From the NCBI RefSeq assembly GCF_010993965.1, contig NZ_WIXM01000015.1:1-64000 (forward strand): a stretch of DNA of 64,000 nt, read 5' to 3'. The stretch is from Gracilibacillus sp. YIM 98692. Its GTDB lineage: Bacteria > Bacillota > Bacilli > Bacillales > Amphibacillaceae. A model generated the notes under the pieces. It was given only the letters and a program-made list of their open reading frames with translations. It ran no database searches and was not told the DNA's origin. Within the stretch, counting starts at the first letter, position 1. The number at the start of each line of letters is the position of its first letter. Of this stretch, positions 53,026 through 60,946 are shown one piece after another. Position numbers and translations under genes: made by a program.

Positions 53026-53145
53026 GCTGTGGAAAAACACTCGCTTTCCGGGGGCAGCACCTCAGCCTCCTCGCTCACCAAAACCGTTCGCTGTGGGGTC
53101 TTCGGAAGCTGCTCTTCCCCCAGGAGTCTCGCATTTTTCCACAGC
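53026..53145. repeat. GC-rich palindromic repeat, arm 1
   Basis: GCTGTGGAAAAA ... TTTTTCCACAGC bound an element containing TCGCTTTCCGGGGGCAGC and GCTGCTCTTCCCCC. It could fold into one long hairpin and has no plausible gene despite open frames. It lies in the 520-base gap 52896-53415. Confidence 0.65.
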
Positions 53146-53181
53146 TTTGATTGTAGTTCGTTTTATTTCTCTCAAGCGGAA

Positions 53182-53291
53182 GAAATATACGTAGACTCCT
53201 GCGGGAAAAGCAACAGCTGAAGATCCCGCAGGCAGCGGTTTTTGCTGCCGAGGAAGCTGAAGCGTTGCCCGCGGAAAGCGAAGTATATTTC
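53182..53291. repeat. GC-rich palindromic repeat, arm 2
   Basis: Bounded by GAAATATAC and GTATATTTC. Contains CTCCTGCGGGA, GATCCCGCAGG, a GGCAGC/GCTGCC core, and GTTGCCCGCGGAAAGCG. A separate palindrome of the same general family as arm 1, and its right arm recurs at 61-125. Confidence 0.65.
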
Positions 53292-53415
53292 TGAAGCGGT
53301 ATCATAGCACTCAAGGGACACTTCGAAATTTTCCAAAGTCATGTCGCAGTTTATGGATATTGTGATAATAGGTTTTAAAAAATGAGATAAATAATTAGTA
53401 TATGGGGGAGAGTAA

Positions 53416-54471
53416 ATGAGTGTGAATACGATGAAAGCTGCGGTGTTAGATAAGCCGTTGGATATGAATGTGAAAGATGTTCCGGAGCCAGAAATAAAGG
53501 AAGACGAGGTACTTATTAAAGTTTATTGTATCGGTATATGTGGATCTGATGTTCATTATTATGAACACGGCAAAATTGGTCGATATGAAGTAAAAGAGCC
53601 CCTTATTTTAGGTCATGAGATGGCGGGAGAAGTAGTGACAGTCGGCAAAAAGGTAAACAACCTACATAAAGGTGATAGGGTAGCAGTTGAGCCTGGAGTG
53701 ACATGTGGAAGGTGTGAATATTGTAAGGAAGGACGTTACAATTTATGTCCAGATGTCGTCTTTATGGCAACACCGCCAGTAGATGGGGCTTGGGCAGAAT
53801 ATGTTGCGGTAAGAAGTGATTTTGTTTTCCCTCTACCGGATGAGATGAGCTATGAAACTGGAGCGCTGTTAGAGCCATTTTCAGTTGGAATGCATGCCAT
53901 GAATAGAGGGAAAATAAAACCAAGTGATAGACTTTTAATAACTGGTCTTGGTCCTATTGGTCTGTTGGCTATTCAATCAGCACAATTGTACGGAGTAAAA
54001 GAGATTTATGCCACAGATGTAGTCCCTTATCGCTTAGAGCTAGCCAAAAAGCTAGGGGTAACCGAAGCTATTAATCCAGCAGAAGAATCTTTATCTGAAA
54101 GGCTAAATACATTAACAAATGATAAAGGAATTACGGCCTCGATTGAAACGTCCGGAAATAGTCAAGCTGTCAACGATGTATTGACTGTAACGAAAAGGGG
54201 AGGAAGAATTGTGTTAGTCGGTCTTCCAGCAGTTCCAGAGGTTGGTATTGATGTTACTCATGTCGTTGATTCAGAATATGATGTGTATGGTTTATTCCGT
54301 TATGTCAATACGTATGATCCCGCTATTCAAGGTTTAAAAGATCAACAAATTGACATTGAACAAGTCATAACAGATAGATTTTCATTAGATCAAATTGGAA
54401 GAGCAGTAGAAAAAGCAAGTAATGAAAAAGATACAAGTATCAAAATTATGATCTATCCAAATGGTGAATAA
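53416..54471 (+). CDS. gutB: sorbitol/xylitol dehydrogenase-like zinc MDR enzyme
   Basis: 351 residues. Catalytic zinc residues are in GICGSDVHYYEHG and ILGHEMAGE; the structural zinc cluster is CGRCEYCKEGRYNLC; cofactor motif ITGLGPIGLLAIQSA with ATD after it, which favours NAD. The sequence matches polyol dehydrogenases (sorbitol, xylitol, L-arabinitol) that give ketoses. In this pentose-rich neighbourhood, xylitol or arabinitol is plausible. GGGGGAGAG precedes the ATG; it stands alone with its own terminator. Confidence 0.87.
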   Translation: MSVNTMKAAVLDKPLDMNVKDVPEPEIKEDEVLIKVYCIGICGSDVHYYEHGKIGRYEVKEPLILGHEMAGEVVTVGKKVNNLHKGDRVAVEPGVTCGRCEYCKEGRYNLCPDVVFMATPPVDGAWAEYVAVRSDFVFPLPDEMSYETGALLEPFSVGMHAMNRGKIKPSDRLLITGLGPIGLLAIQSAQLYGVKEIYATDVVPYRLELAKKLGVTEAINPAEESLSERLNTLTNDKGITASIETSGNSQAVNDVLTVTKRGGRIVLVGLPAVPEVGIDVTHVVDSEYDVYGLFRYVNTYDPAIQGLKDQQIDIEQVITDRFSLDQIGRAVEKASNEKDTSIKIMIYPNGE

Positions 54472-54476
54472 AGATA

Positions 54477-54511
54477 AAAAAACACTTGGCATTAATGCCA
54501 AGTGTTTTTTT
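54477..54511 (+). terminator. terminator of the polyol dehydrogenase gene
   Basis: AAACACTTGGCA pairs with TGCCAAGTGTTT, followed by a run of T; A-rich on the other side. Confidence 0.88.
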
Positions 54512-54536
54512 GTATAGAAAAGTATAAATTGTCAGC

Positions 54537-54641
54537 AAGGAAGCAACCTCGGCGCAGTGGACAATTTTTTGTGTATAGATAAATGCAACTATGCTCTCGC
54601 ACTGCGCCTAAAGACTTGGAGATAAAGCCAAGTTTTTCTTT
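54537..54641. repeat. hairpin repeat family C, copy 2
   Basis: GGCGCAGTG pairs with CACTGCGCC across 40 bases, then ACTTGG/CCAAGT and TTTTTCTTTA. On the minus strand the end reads TAAAGAAAAACTTGGC, and this TAA is the sortase stop codon. Confidence 0.65.
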
Positions 54642-55275
54642 ATGGAATATGTTCTATTAATTCCGTATGGACGACATATCTATCAGGTGCATCTCCAATA
54701 TAATCAAATGGATAACAAGTTGTTAAGGTTAAAGACTCGTAATCTTTTGGCACAGCAACTGTTCGGTCATCAGCAGGGACTATATCAAAACCTGTTGCTT
54801 CATAAACGAAGTCACCGTAAGGAGTTTCAAATGTCATTTGATCCCCTATTTCTAAATGTTCAAGTTTACGAAAAACTGTGTCACGATGTCCACTAAGTAA
54901 TACATGTCCACCTTGACCAGGTAACATACTTCCTGCAAAATGTCCGATGCCATGCTCTAATTCATTTTCATGAGTACCTTGAACAACTGGATAGGCTAAA
55001 TCTAATGATGAAATAGTTAGCTGCCCGATATTTTCGCCAGGAGAAGGTAATGTTGGCCAAATCTCTTCATTATCAAAAACCTTCTTTTCTAACGACGGTT
55101 TATAAGGATTAACTACTGTGTTGGTCAGTTGGACTGTTTGTTTTGTTAGATCCCAGAAAAAAATAAGCATTATGGAAACGCCGAGAATAACAATACCACT
55201 TGGAACGCCAAAAATAATCCAAAGTAGAGTTTTTTGCTTTTTACTCAGCTTCTTCCGTTTATTACTTCTTTTCAT
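54640..55275 (-). CDS. srtD: class D sortase
   Basis: 211 residues: Lys/Arg-rich start, membrane helix (residues 17-41), then the sortase barrel. Catalytic His130 in LSGHRDTVF, Cys187 in LTLTTCYPF and Arg199 in DRYVV. Class D sortases recognise LPNTA-type signals and join proteins to the cell wall. It starts two bases after the stop of an LPNTA protein gene, a clear enzyme-substrate pair. Its stop codon is formed by a repeat. Confidence 0.92.
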   Translation of the reverse strand: MKRSNKRKKLSKKQKTLLWIIFGVPSGIVILGVSIMLIFFWDLTKQTVQLTNTVVNPYKPSLEKKVFDNEEIWPTLPSPGENIGQLTISSLDLAYPVVQGTHENELEHGIGHFAGSMLPGQGGHVLLSGHRDTVFRKLEHLEIGDQMTFETPYGDFVYEATGFDIVPADDRTVAVPKDYESLTLTTCYPFDYIGDAPDRYVVHTELIEHIP

Positions 55276-55277
55276 GT

Positions 55278-55955
55278 TTAGTTTGCATTAACAACTTTTC
55301 TGGATAGTTTAACAGCTGGGATAAATCCGATCACACCTAATAGTGCAACAATTCCACCTATTAAGATGCTAGTTGGTAAGTTGGAAGCAGTGTTTGGTAG
55401 TTCTGCTTCTGGCATTGGTACGAACTCACCAGTTTCGTCTAATTCTACTTTTGCATCTACTGCTGTTTTAATAGCATCGACTTTAGTGGAAATAGCTCCT
55501 GGATTCAAATCTTCAATAGTAGGATTTACAGTTGCTAATTGGTTTCCCTCTAAATCTTGAATGTTAAGAGCTACACCATTATCAAAATTGTAGTCGGAAA
55601 GAGAGATAGAATTTCCATCATGATCTACAATTTGCACATCTAGATGTGCTTTTTGAGTTGAATCATTAAAAAGGGAAAGCAGCTCTGTTTTTTCAGCATT
55701 AGAAAAATCAGTTGGATGTGATTTTCCTTCTGTGACTTCCGCTGCACGTTCAGTATTTGTTACAATGGAGTTGTACTCTTCCTCCGTTAAATCAATTGAT
55801 TGTAAGTATGCATACAAATAATCAACCTCGTCTACTCCAAGTTGAGCAATAGAATCTGCTAATTTTTGAGCTGAAGAATTTTCTGCTGATACTGAAAATG
55901 GTAATAAACCAACAAGTAATACAGTAATCGCTAACACAATGCTAAATTTCTTCAA
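55278..55955 (-). CDS. processed acidic surface protein with LPNTA sorting signal
   Basis: 225 residues: signal peptide MKKFSIVLAITVLLVGLLPF with cleavage near SVSA-EN, an acidic region without Cys, then ELPNTA, a hydrophobic helix and a short basic tail. The family is regularly encoded beside class D sortase. TTG start eleven bases after AAAGGA. Role at the wall unknown. The sortase gene two bases downstream is its likely anchoring enzyme. Confidence 0.85.
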   Translation of the reverse strand: MKKFSIVLAITVLLVGLLPFSVSAENSSAQKLADSIAQLGVDEVDYLYAYLQSIDLTEEEYNSIVTNTERAAEVTEGKSHPTDFSNAEKTELLSLFNDSTQKAHLDVQIVDHDGNSISLSDYNFDNGVALNIQDLEGNQLATVNPTIEDLNPGAISTKVDAIKTAVDAKVELDETGEFVPMPEAELPNTASNLPTSILIGGIVALLGVIGFIPAVKLSRKVVNAN

Positions 55956-56062
55956 GTTGTTTTCATCCTTTCATGTGAATTTTTAGATAATTTAATAATA
56001 ACACAAACCCATACTAAAACAAAGATTTATGCAGGAAAATTACAACAATTTAACAATTATAT

Positions 56063-56611
56063 TCAATTGTTAATATCCGGTTGTTTATTAAGGTATTTAG
56101 CCCAGCAAGCTAATCCTGCACCATGTCGAAACTGTCCATATTCTACCAACCTTTGAAACTCTTTTAGATCTAGGAACATAACTTCTATCTTCTCTAACTC
56201 GTCCAATTGAGGAGGTAATTGATACTTAGCATTTTCCGCTAAGAATAAATGAATGGTCTCTGTTGTTGATCCTGGGGATGGATAAAAGTAATCTAGTTCT
56301 TCCCATTTATTAGATTGATAGCCTGTTTCCTCTAATAGTTCTCGTTTCGCTGCATCAATCGGCAGCTCATTTCCATCGATCATACCTGCTGGAAGTTCTA
56401 ACTCCCATGCTTTTAAAGCATGTCTGTATTGCCTTAAAACAATGATTTCCCCATTTGAGGTAATGGGGAGAATACAAACTCCATCCCGAAAGTGAATATA
56501 AGAAAAATTTTTAGTCTTTTGATTTGATAAAATGACTTCTTCTAAAGTTATTTTAAAACGATCCACCTGAGTGGTTTGTGTAGAAGTTATTCTCCATGGG
56601 TTTTGTACCAA
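56063..56611 (-). CDS. Nudix hydrolase (ADP-ribose pyrophosphatase-like)
   Basis: 182 residues with a complete Nudix box at residues 76-98 (G-x5-E-x7-RELLEE-x-G-Y). The preceding AWELELPAG and following PSPGSTTE, 16-18 residues after the box, fit the NudF/YqkG ADP-ribose pyrophosphatase group, which needs magnesium. TTG start with AAAGGAGAGG. It is last of three adjacent minus-strand genes. Confidence 0.85.
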   Translation of the reverse strand: MVQNPWRITSTQTTQVDRFKITLEEVILSNQKTKNFSYIHFRDGVCILPITSNGEIIVLRQYRHALKAWELELPAGMIDGNELPIDAAKRELLEETGYQSNKWEELDYFYPSPGSTTETIHLFLAENAKYQLPPQLDELEKIEVMFLDLKEFQRLVEYGQFRHGAGLACWAKYLNKQPDINN

Positions 56612-56635
56612 TGTGCCCTCTCCTTTGTTCCAGTA

Positions 56636-57121
56636 TCATTTCCTTTGAACAGCAGGATAAACTAAAACCATCTGATAGATTAAAGCATACAGCCAGATTA
56701 AACTAATAGTATATGCAAAAATATTATGAATAGGAGCCCAAAAAATTAATTGATAGATGAAAAGTGGTAATAATAGTGCAAAACCTGTCATTTTCCATAA
56801 TTGCTGATAGACAAGTTTTCTTTTCATTGCCCACTTAATCACCCATGCTCCAAATGCTAACAGAGAAACACCTGAAATCACTAAAAACATGATGAGGAAT
56901 GGATAAAATATGATAACTTGCATCACGTATTGACTGTAGCTTAAGCTTGCTTCGACTGGATCAAAATTTAACATGGCGTTTATCACATTAGGTGAGAATG
57001 TTAAGAAAAATAATATAAACAAATAAACAAGCGTATCACGCATATTTACACGATTTAATTGAAATAGTGCTTTTTTGTTAGGCAATTTCATACAATAGGT
57101 GATTACAGATAAAATGGACAT
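56636..57121 (-). CDS. uncharacterised membrane protein
   Basis: 161 residues with about four hydrophobic segments (TLVYLFILFFLTFSP; VMQVIIFYPFLIMFLVISG; FALLLPLFIYQLIFWAP; YTISLIWLYALIYQMVLV). The overall shape, LPNKKALFQLNR then four helices, recalls Yip1/DUF1189-type proteins, but I do not recognise a firm family. An internal Met at codon 11 could be the true start. It lies between flavin reductase and Nudix genes. Confidence 0.65.
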   Translation of the reverse strand: MSILSVITYCMKLPNKKALFQLNRVNMRDTLVYLFILFFLTFSPNVINAMLNFDPVEASLSYSQYVMQVIIFYPFLIMFLVISGVSLLAFGAWVIKWAMKRKLVYQQLWKMTGFALLLPLFIYQLIFWAPIHNIFAYTISLIWLYALIYQMVLVYPAVQRK

Positions 57122-57142
57122 CTAATTCCACCGACTTTTCTT

Positions 57143-57604
57143 CTAATCTTCTCTTATTTCACGATAATTACTATTGTAGTATAGGATAGGGTTTCCTTCA
57201 TCCAATTTGATATCATCTACTTCTGCAATTAGTAATAAATGATCTCCTGCTTCTACTGAGTTAACAACAGTACATGCAAGTGTAGTAAGGGCATTATTAA
57301 TAACGGGAATATCATCTAATTTAGTAAAGTCATTAAAATCTTTCTCAATCTGTTTAGCGAAGATCATAGAAACTTCTTTTTGCTCTTCTCTTAAAATGCT
57401 TACACCAAACCGTTTGATTTTATCTGCATTTTGATAAAAATTAGTTTTTTGATCAAGTGATATTGTAATTAACTGTGGTTCTAATGAAACAGACATAAAG
57501 GCATTCACAGTCATTCCATGAATATCCCCATTAAATTCTGATGTTACGACAGTAATTCCTGTAGCAAATTTACTCATTGCTTGACGAAATTCTTGTTTAC
57601 TCAT
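57143..57604 (-). CDS. flavin reductase family protein
   Basis: 153 residues of the HpaC/flavin-reductase-like split barrel: FATGITVVTSEFNGDIHGMTVNAFMSVSLEPQ near the N-terminus, FGVSIL in the middle and GDHLLLIAEVDDI later. Such proteins supply reduced FMN or FAD to a monooxygenase or act alone; no monooxygenase gene is nearby. AGGAGG precedes the ATG. Confidence 0.87.
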   Translation of the reverse strand: MSKQEFRQAMSKFATGITVVTSEFNGDIHGMTVNAFMSVSLEPQLITISLDQKTNFYQNADKIKRFGVSILREEQKEVSMIFAKQIEKDFNDFTKLDDIPVINNALTTLACTVVNSVEAGDHLLLIAEVDDIKLDEGNPILYYNSNYREIRED

Positions 57605-57759
57605 TAAAACTTCCTCCTAAACTTGTCTTGCCTAAATAATAAAATTTGAATCACGTATATTCTAACACAATTTTGCAGTTTTCCTAACACTCCTGTTTGC
57701 TTCAATTATAAACGAAGGAGTTGTATATAAAATTATTTTGTAGGAATATTAACTTTTCA

Positions 57760-57943
57760 GCAACTGGAATATACGAGACCAAACCTGGAAGAGCTAAAGC
57801 GAGAAAAATCACTAGGCAGTTATTGTTTATGAGGAGGCTGAGCCGTTGCTGCGGCAAAGAAGAAACTGCAAAAGCGTCCTAAAGAAACTTGAGCAGATGT
57901 CGCACTTGTACCCTGTAGGTAAAAAGGGATATATTCCAGTTGC
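57760..57943. mobile_element. inverted-repeat element (MITE-like), 184 bp
   Basis: Ends GCAACTGGAATATA and TATATTCCAGTTGC match the 89-bp element at 24682-24770. The interior (GAGGAGGCTGAGCCGTTGC, GTCGCACTTGTACC) is different and has no gene. It lies in the gap 57605-58016. Confidence 0.75.
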
Positions 57944-58016
57944 ATCTTCAAGGAGTACCTTATGGGGATTGCTTCCTTCTTTTTAAGGGTTTCTTAGTTA
58001 TAATACTATTTAGATA

Positions 58017-58316
58017 TCAGGATACCTTTTTATAATCATAAGCAACTTCTTCTAATTCTTCATTAAATTGTACAATTAAATCGTAACCTTTGAAGTACCA
58101 TGCGTCGGTTGTATCGATAAAGAATGTGATTCCATCTTTTTCTGTTTTTGTAAATAATTCATCAGGTTTTTCGTTAATTTGAAAGGCAAGCGAAAATCCT
58201 TCATGAATAGGGCTGTAACCTCCATATTTTGCTTGAAATTTGACAGTATCACCTTCTTTAAGTTCCACTTCATCTTTAAACCAACTTAACGCTTGATCAG
58301 AAATTTTAATTTCCAA
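58017..58316 (-). CDS. HesB/YadR/YfhF-type (IscA-like fold) protein
   Basis: 99 residues: LEIKISDQALSWFKDEVELKEGD, VKFQAKYGGYSPIHEGFSLAF and a short acidic C-terminus. It has the IscA-like fold of Bacillus YneR but lacks the Fe-S-binding Cys of true A-type carriers. TTG 58316 with AGGAG eight bases upstream is a better start than the longer frame to 58382. The 366 bases between this and the next gene hold no clear promoter I would vouch for. Confidence 0.78.
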   Translation of the reverse strand: MEIKISDQALSWFKDEVELKEGDTVKFQAKYGGYSPIHEGFSLAFQINEKPDELFTKTEKDGITFFIDTTDAWYFKGYDLIVQFNEELEEVAYDYKKVS

Positions 58317-58682
58317 ATTGCACACTCCTCCCATATCCATATGATTCATATGAATTCCTATATTTACTATTCCCACAAACAAATGACATTACACTATTAT
58401 CTTATGCTTTTTAAATCATTAAGGTAAACGAAATTTGGGAAAAATTTTAGAAGATCAGATATTAGTTTGCGATATTTTATTTCCCAGGAAATTGTCGATA
58501 GCTATAAACATCCTTACTTAGAGTAAAAAAAAGATTTTCAATCCATGACTATATAAATAAAACGATTTTGGCAACTAAACTGCATCAAGGGAGATATTTA
58601 AATCATTTTTTGTTATACTATATCTTAGAGTAAATAGGGCGTGTTTCTCAGGAATGGTTACGAATCTAAAGGTGGTGTAAAT

Positions 58683-59237
58683 ATGGTAGTACAGTATACA
58701 AACTTTCGTGGAGATGAATACTTTTTACATGCTAGACAAACAAAAAAGGGAAATTTGAGTTACTATTTTAAAAAAAATGATAGTAATACAAAAGTAGAAA
58801 GTATTCCAGAAGGTTACGAAATTTATGAACACCCCAATGGAAGAGTGTTTCTAACGAAAATCGCTAAAAAGAAAATAAAAGATGAAGAGCTTCGTCTTAT
58901 GGAGAAAGCGATTCAATTATATAGCCCAATAAAGGATTTTAAATTAGATGTTAAACAAAAAAGTATATACATCTATACGTATGAAAATCCAGTATCCATT
59001 GACGAGGAACCATTAGTGGTAGAGGCGCTCTCAGATCCTAAATATAAAACATATGATGTGCAGCTTTGTTTTACTTTAGTGGATAAAAAGACAAGAGAAT
59101 TTAAAGTGGAGCGAAAATCTTACACTGGTGAGAAGGAAGATCAGTGGCTATTTCTAGAGCAATCAACCGATCTTCAATCCATTGTCGAAAAGTATGTGAA
59201 ACACTTAGGAAAAGAAAGCTTTTATCAGCTGGTATAA
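58683..59237 (+). CDS. hypothetical protein
   Basis: 184 residues, Lys/Glu-rich, no signal or membrane helix. The N-terminal VVQYTNFRGDEYFLHARQTKKGNLSYYF and a central EDEELRLMEKAIQLY-like stretch suggest an alpha/beta cytosolic protein; I recognise no family. ATG 58683 with AAAGGTGG seven bases before it is clearly better than the longer frame from 58641. It is followed by its own terminator. Confidence 0.7.
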   Translation: MVVQYTNFRGDEYFLHARQTKKGNLSYYFKKNDSNTKVESIPEGYEIYEHPNGRVFLTKIAKKKIKDEELRLMEKAIQLYSPIKDFKLDVKQKSIYIYTYENPVSIDEEPLVVEALSDPKYKTYDVQLCFTLVDKKTREFKVERKSYTGEKEDQWLFLEQSTDLQSIVEKYVKHLGKESFYQLV

Positions 59238-59251
59238 TAAAGTATATTTAT

Positions 59252-59284
59252 AAGCCACAGTGAATGCATCTGTGGTTTTTTTGT
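59252..59284 (+). terminator. terminator of the hypothetical gene
   Basis: AGCCACAG pairs with CTGTGGTT across nine bases, then T7. Confidence 0.8.
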
Positions 59285-59365
59285 TCTTTGTAAATAATCA
59301 CCAATTCTTTACGATTTATTATAAATGAACGTATTTTTAATAAATTAAAAGAACGAGAGACCTAT

Positions 59366-59461
59366 ATGACATTAGCTTATCATAATCAGTATAAAAGCAA
59401 CCGTTCAAGGATTATTGAAGGTTTCACTGTTGAGACTGCTGTGTTAAACTATTTTTCGTAA
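59366..59461 (+). CDS. possible 31-residue leader ORF
   Basis: ATG with GAGAG upstream reads MTLAYHNQYKSNRSRIIEGF and eleven more residues to TAA at 59459-59461, two bases before the next ATG. It could be a small gene or a coupling leader. Evidence is limited to this spacing. Confidence 0.3.
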   Translation: MTLAYHNQYKSNRSRIIEGFTVETAVLNYFS

Positions 59462-59463
59462 AT

Positions 59464-59742
59464 ATGAATGACAAAGTAAAAAACAGGAGGAGTTTTACTA
59501 TCTTAAAAGAAATGGCACCTAAATGCGAAACATGTAGATTAGTTGCAACAGTAAATAAAGAGGAAGAAATACATCTTACCGTTCTTCATAAAGAAGATGG
59601 ATTTGTTTATTTTAAACTTAAGGATATAGATAAACAAAGAGAGGATATTCAAGTATATATAAAAGAGCTTCAACCTAAAATTGAGACAGGCGAATTTCAA
59701 GTTGGGCTTGTGGATATGGAAAAAGAACTTGTCTGTAGTTAA
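59464..59742 (+). CDS. small hypothetical protein
   Basis: Up to 92 residues; CETC motif near residue 22, then a compact beta-rich stretch (LVATVNKEEEIHLTVLHKEDGFVYFKLKD). No family recognised. The start is unclear: ATG 59464 lacks a ribosome site but follows a small ORF by two bases; a perfect AGGAGGAG at 59486-59493 lies inside the frame, nine bases before an ATC codon, and the next ATG is 59511. It is ended by a strong terminator. Confidence 0.55.
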   Translation: MNDKVKNRRSFTILKEMAPKCETCRLVATVNKEEEIHLTVLHKEDGFVYFKLKDIDKQREDIQVYIKELQPKIETGEFQVGLVDMEKELVCS

Positions 59743-59745
59743 GGA

Positions 59746-59780
59746 AAAGGACCGAACAATGATGTTCGGTCCTTTACTTT
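59746..59780. terminator. bidirectional terminator
   Basis: AAAGGACCGAAC and GTTCGGTCCTTT, perfect twelve-pair stem between convergent genes. Confidence 0.88.
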
Positions 59781-59800
59781 ATACTATCAGAAGGTTTTCT

Positions 59801-60703
59801 TTATATATAATACAATTTAAAATTAATATCTTGATCATGATTGCCGAATTCTCGACCGAATAATGTTAACCCGCCAACATTATCAGCATCCTCTTTTACT
59901 TCGATGCGTAGTTTCCAGCCATCCGTTTTGGTGTCTAAATCATGAATGGTAACATCAGACATAGGCTCACCGTCCATATAAGTTCCATGAGTCGTAATCC
60001 GGATGGTTTTCAATAAGCCATATTGGTTAATGTTATGCGGCCACCAATCAGGTGTATATTTCCCACGCGTATCTGCAAAGTCACCAGGACTGATCCACGT
60101 CCCTAATTCAATTCCATTTAAAGTAAAAGTTATATCAGAAGGCCAAACATCATTCGAAAAAGGAAACTCCGATGAAATCTCCATACTGATATCTAATTGT
60201 TGTAATTCATCATCTTCTTTTAAGAAATTAGGAGTCTTATATTCAATAAATCCTTGCGTAAACCAAAGGATTCGCGCATCCATTCGCTGAGGATCCATAA
60301 AGTATTTTGTTTGATCTACAGGTCCAATAAAATCTTTTGTAGTGGCTAAACCACAAGTAGGTAAAACGTGATAATCCGTATAATGTCCAACAGGTATTGA
60401 TGTTTCGTATGTAGCGAAGGAGTGGTAAATTTTTTTAGGGAAATTCACCTCTATATGATCTACTTTTAAAATCGAAATGCGCTGCAAACCTGATTTTCCG
60501 GGAATTTTTTCAGTACGAATGATCCCGGCCTTTTCTAATTTTTCAATATGTTTCGTTACAATCGGACTGCTGATTCCTAATTCTTTTGATAAATCTTTAA
60601 TATTCATTTTATTTTTAGAGAGTAATTGAATAATTTGTAATCTTACTTCACTCGCTAAAGCTTCGTATACAGGTAATGAGGCTTTATCAACTTCTAATTG
60701 CAT
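59801..60703 (-). CDS. ArsR-type transcriptional regulator with large C-terminal sensor domain
   Basis: 300 residues. N-terminal winged helix (EALASEVRLQIIQLL; IKDLSKELGISSPIVTKHIEKLEKAGII) then a ~210-residue beta-rich domain (PTCGLATTKDFIGPVDQTKYFMDP; TWISPGDFADTRGKYTPDWWP) found in regulators near sugar-use genes. The metal-binding Cys of classical ArsR is absent. The beta domain probably binds a carbohydrate. It stands alone with a palindromic operator upstream. Targets unknown, but may lie in the hemicellulose island. Confidence 0.8.
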   Translation of the reverse strand: MQLEVDKASLPVYEALASEVRLQIIQLLSKNKMNIKDLSKELGISSPIVTKHIEKLEKAGIIRTEKIPGKSGLQRISILKVDHIEVNFPKKIYHSFATYETSIPVGHYTDYHVLPTCGLATTKDFIGPVDQTKYFMDPQRMDARILWFTQGFIEYKTPNFLKEDDELQQLDISMEISSEFPFSNDVWPSDITFTLNGIELGTWISPGDFADTRGKYTPDWWPHNINQYGLLKTIRITTHGTYMDGEPMSDVTIHDLDTKTDGWKLRIEVKEDADNVGGLTLFGREFGNHDQDINFKLYYI

Positions 60704-60792
60704 GTGTTATCACCTTCTGTTTTATGAAATCGTTTTCTTTTATGAACAATAAGCTTATCTTTCATCATTTATATATTGTAAATATAATTCAA

Positions 60793-60812
60793 GGTTAACA
60801 AAAAAGTTAACT
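60793..60812 (-). promoter_or_regulatory. palindromic operator before the ArsR-type gene
   Basis: Two GTTAAC hexamers twelve bases apart with an A6 spacer, about 90 bases before the start, on the likely promoter. Suited to autoregulation. GTTAACAAA also begins the operator of the TRAP operon at 9654. Confidence 0.45.
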
Positions 60813-60946
60813 GTTAGCAATTTTAATGCTGTCATCATATCAAAAAGTTATGAATTATAGATATTAGAGCAAAATACAGATAAAAATAGTATTCATAGCA
60901 AAGACATAGTATAATACAATTAGCTAATAAAAGGGGGGTACACATC

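Noticed and set aside
53002-53314. Overlapping open frames of 60-80 codons on both strands
   Set aside because: They come from the GC-rich palindromic repeats, where stop codons are rare; no ribosome site and no protein-like composition.
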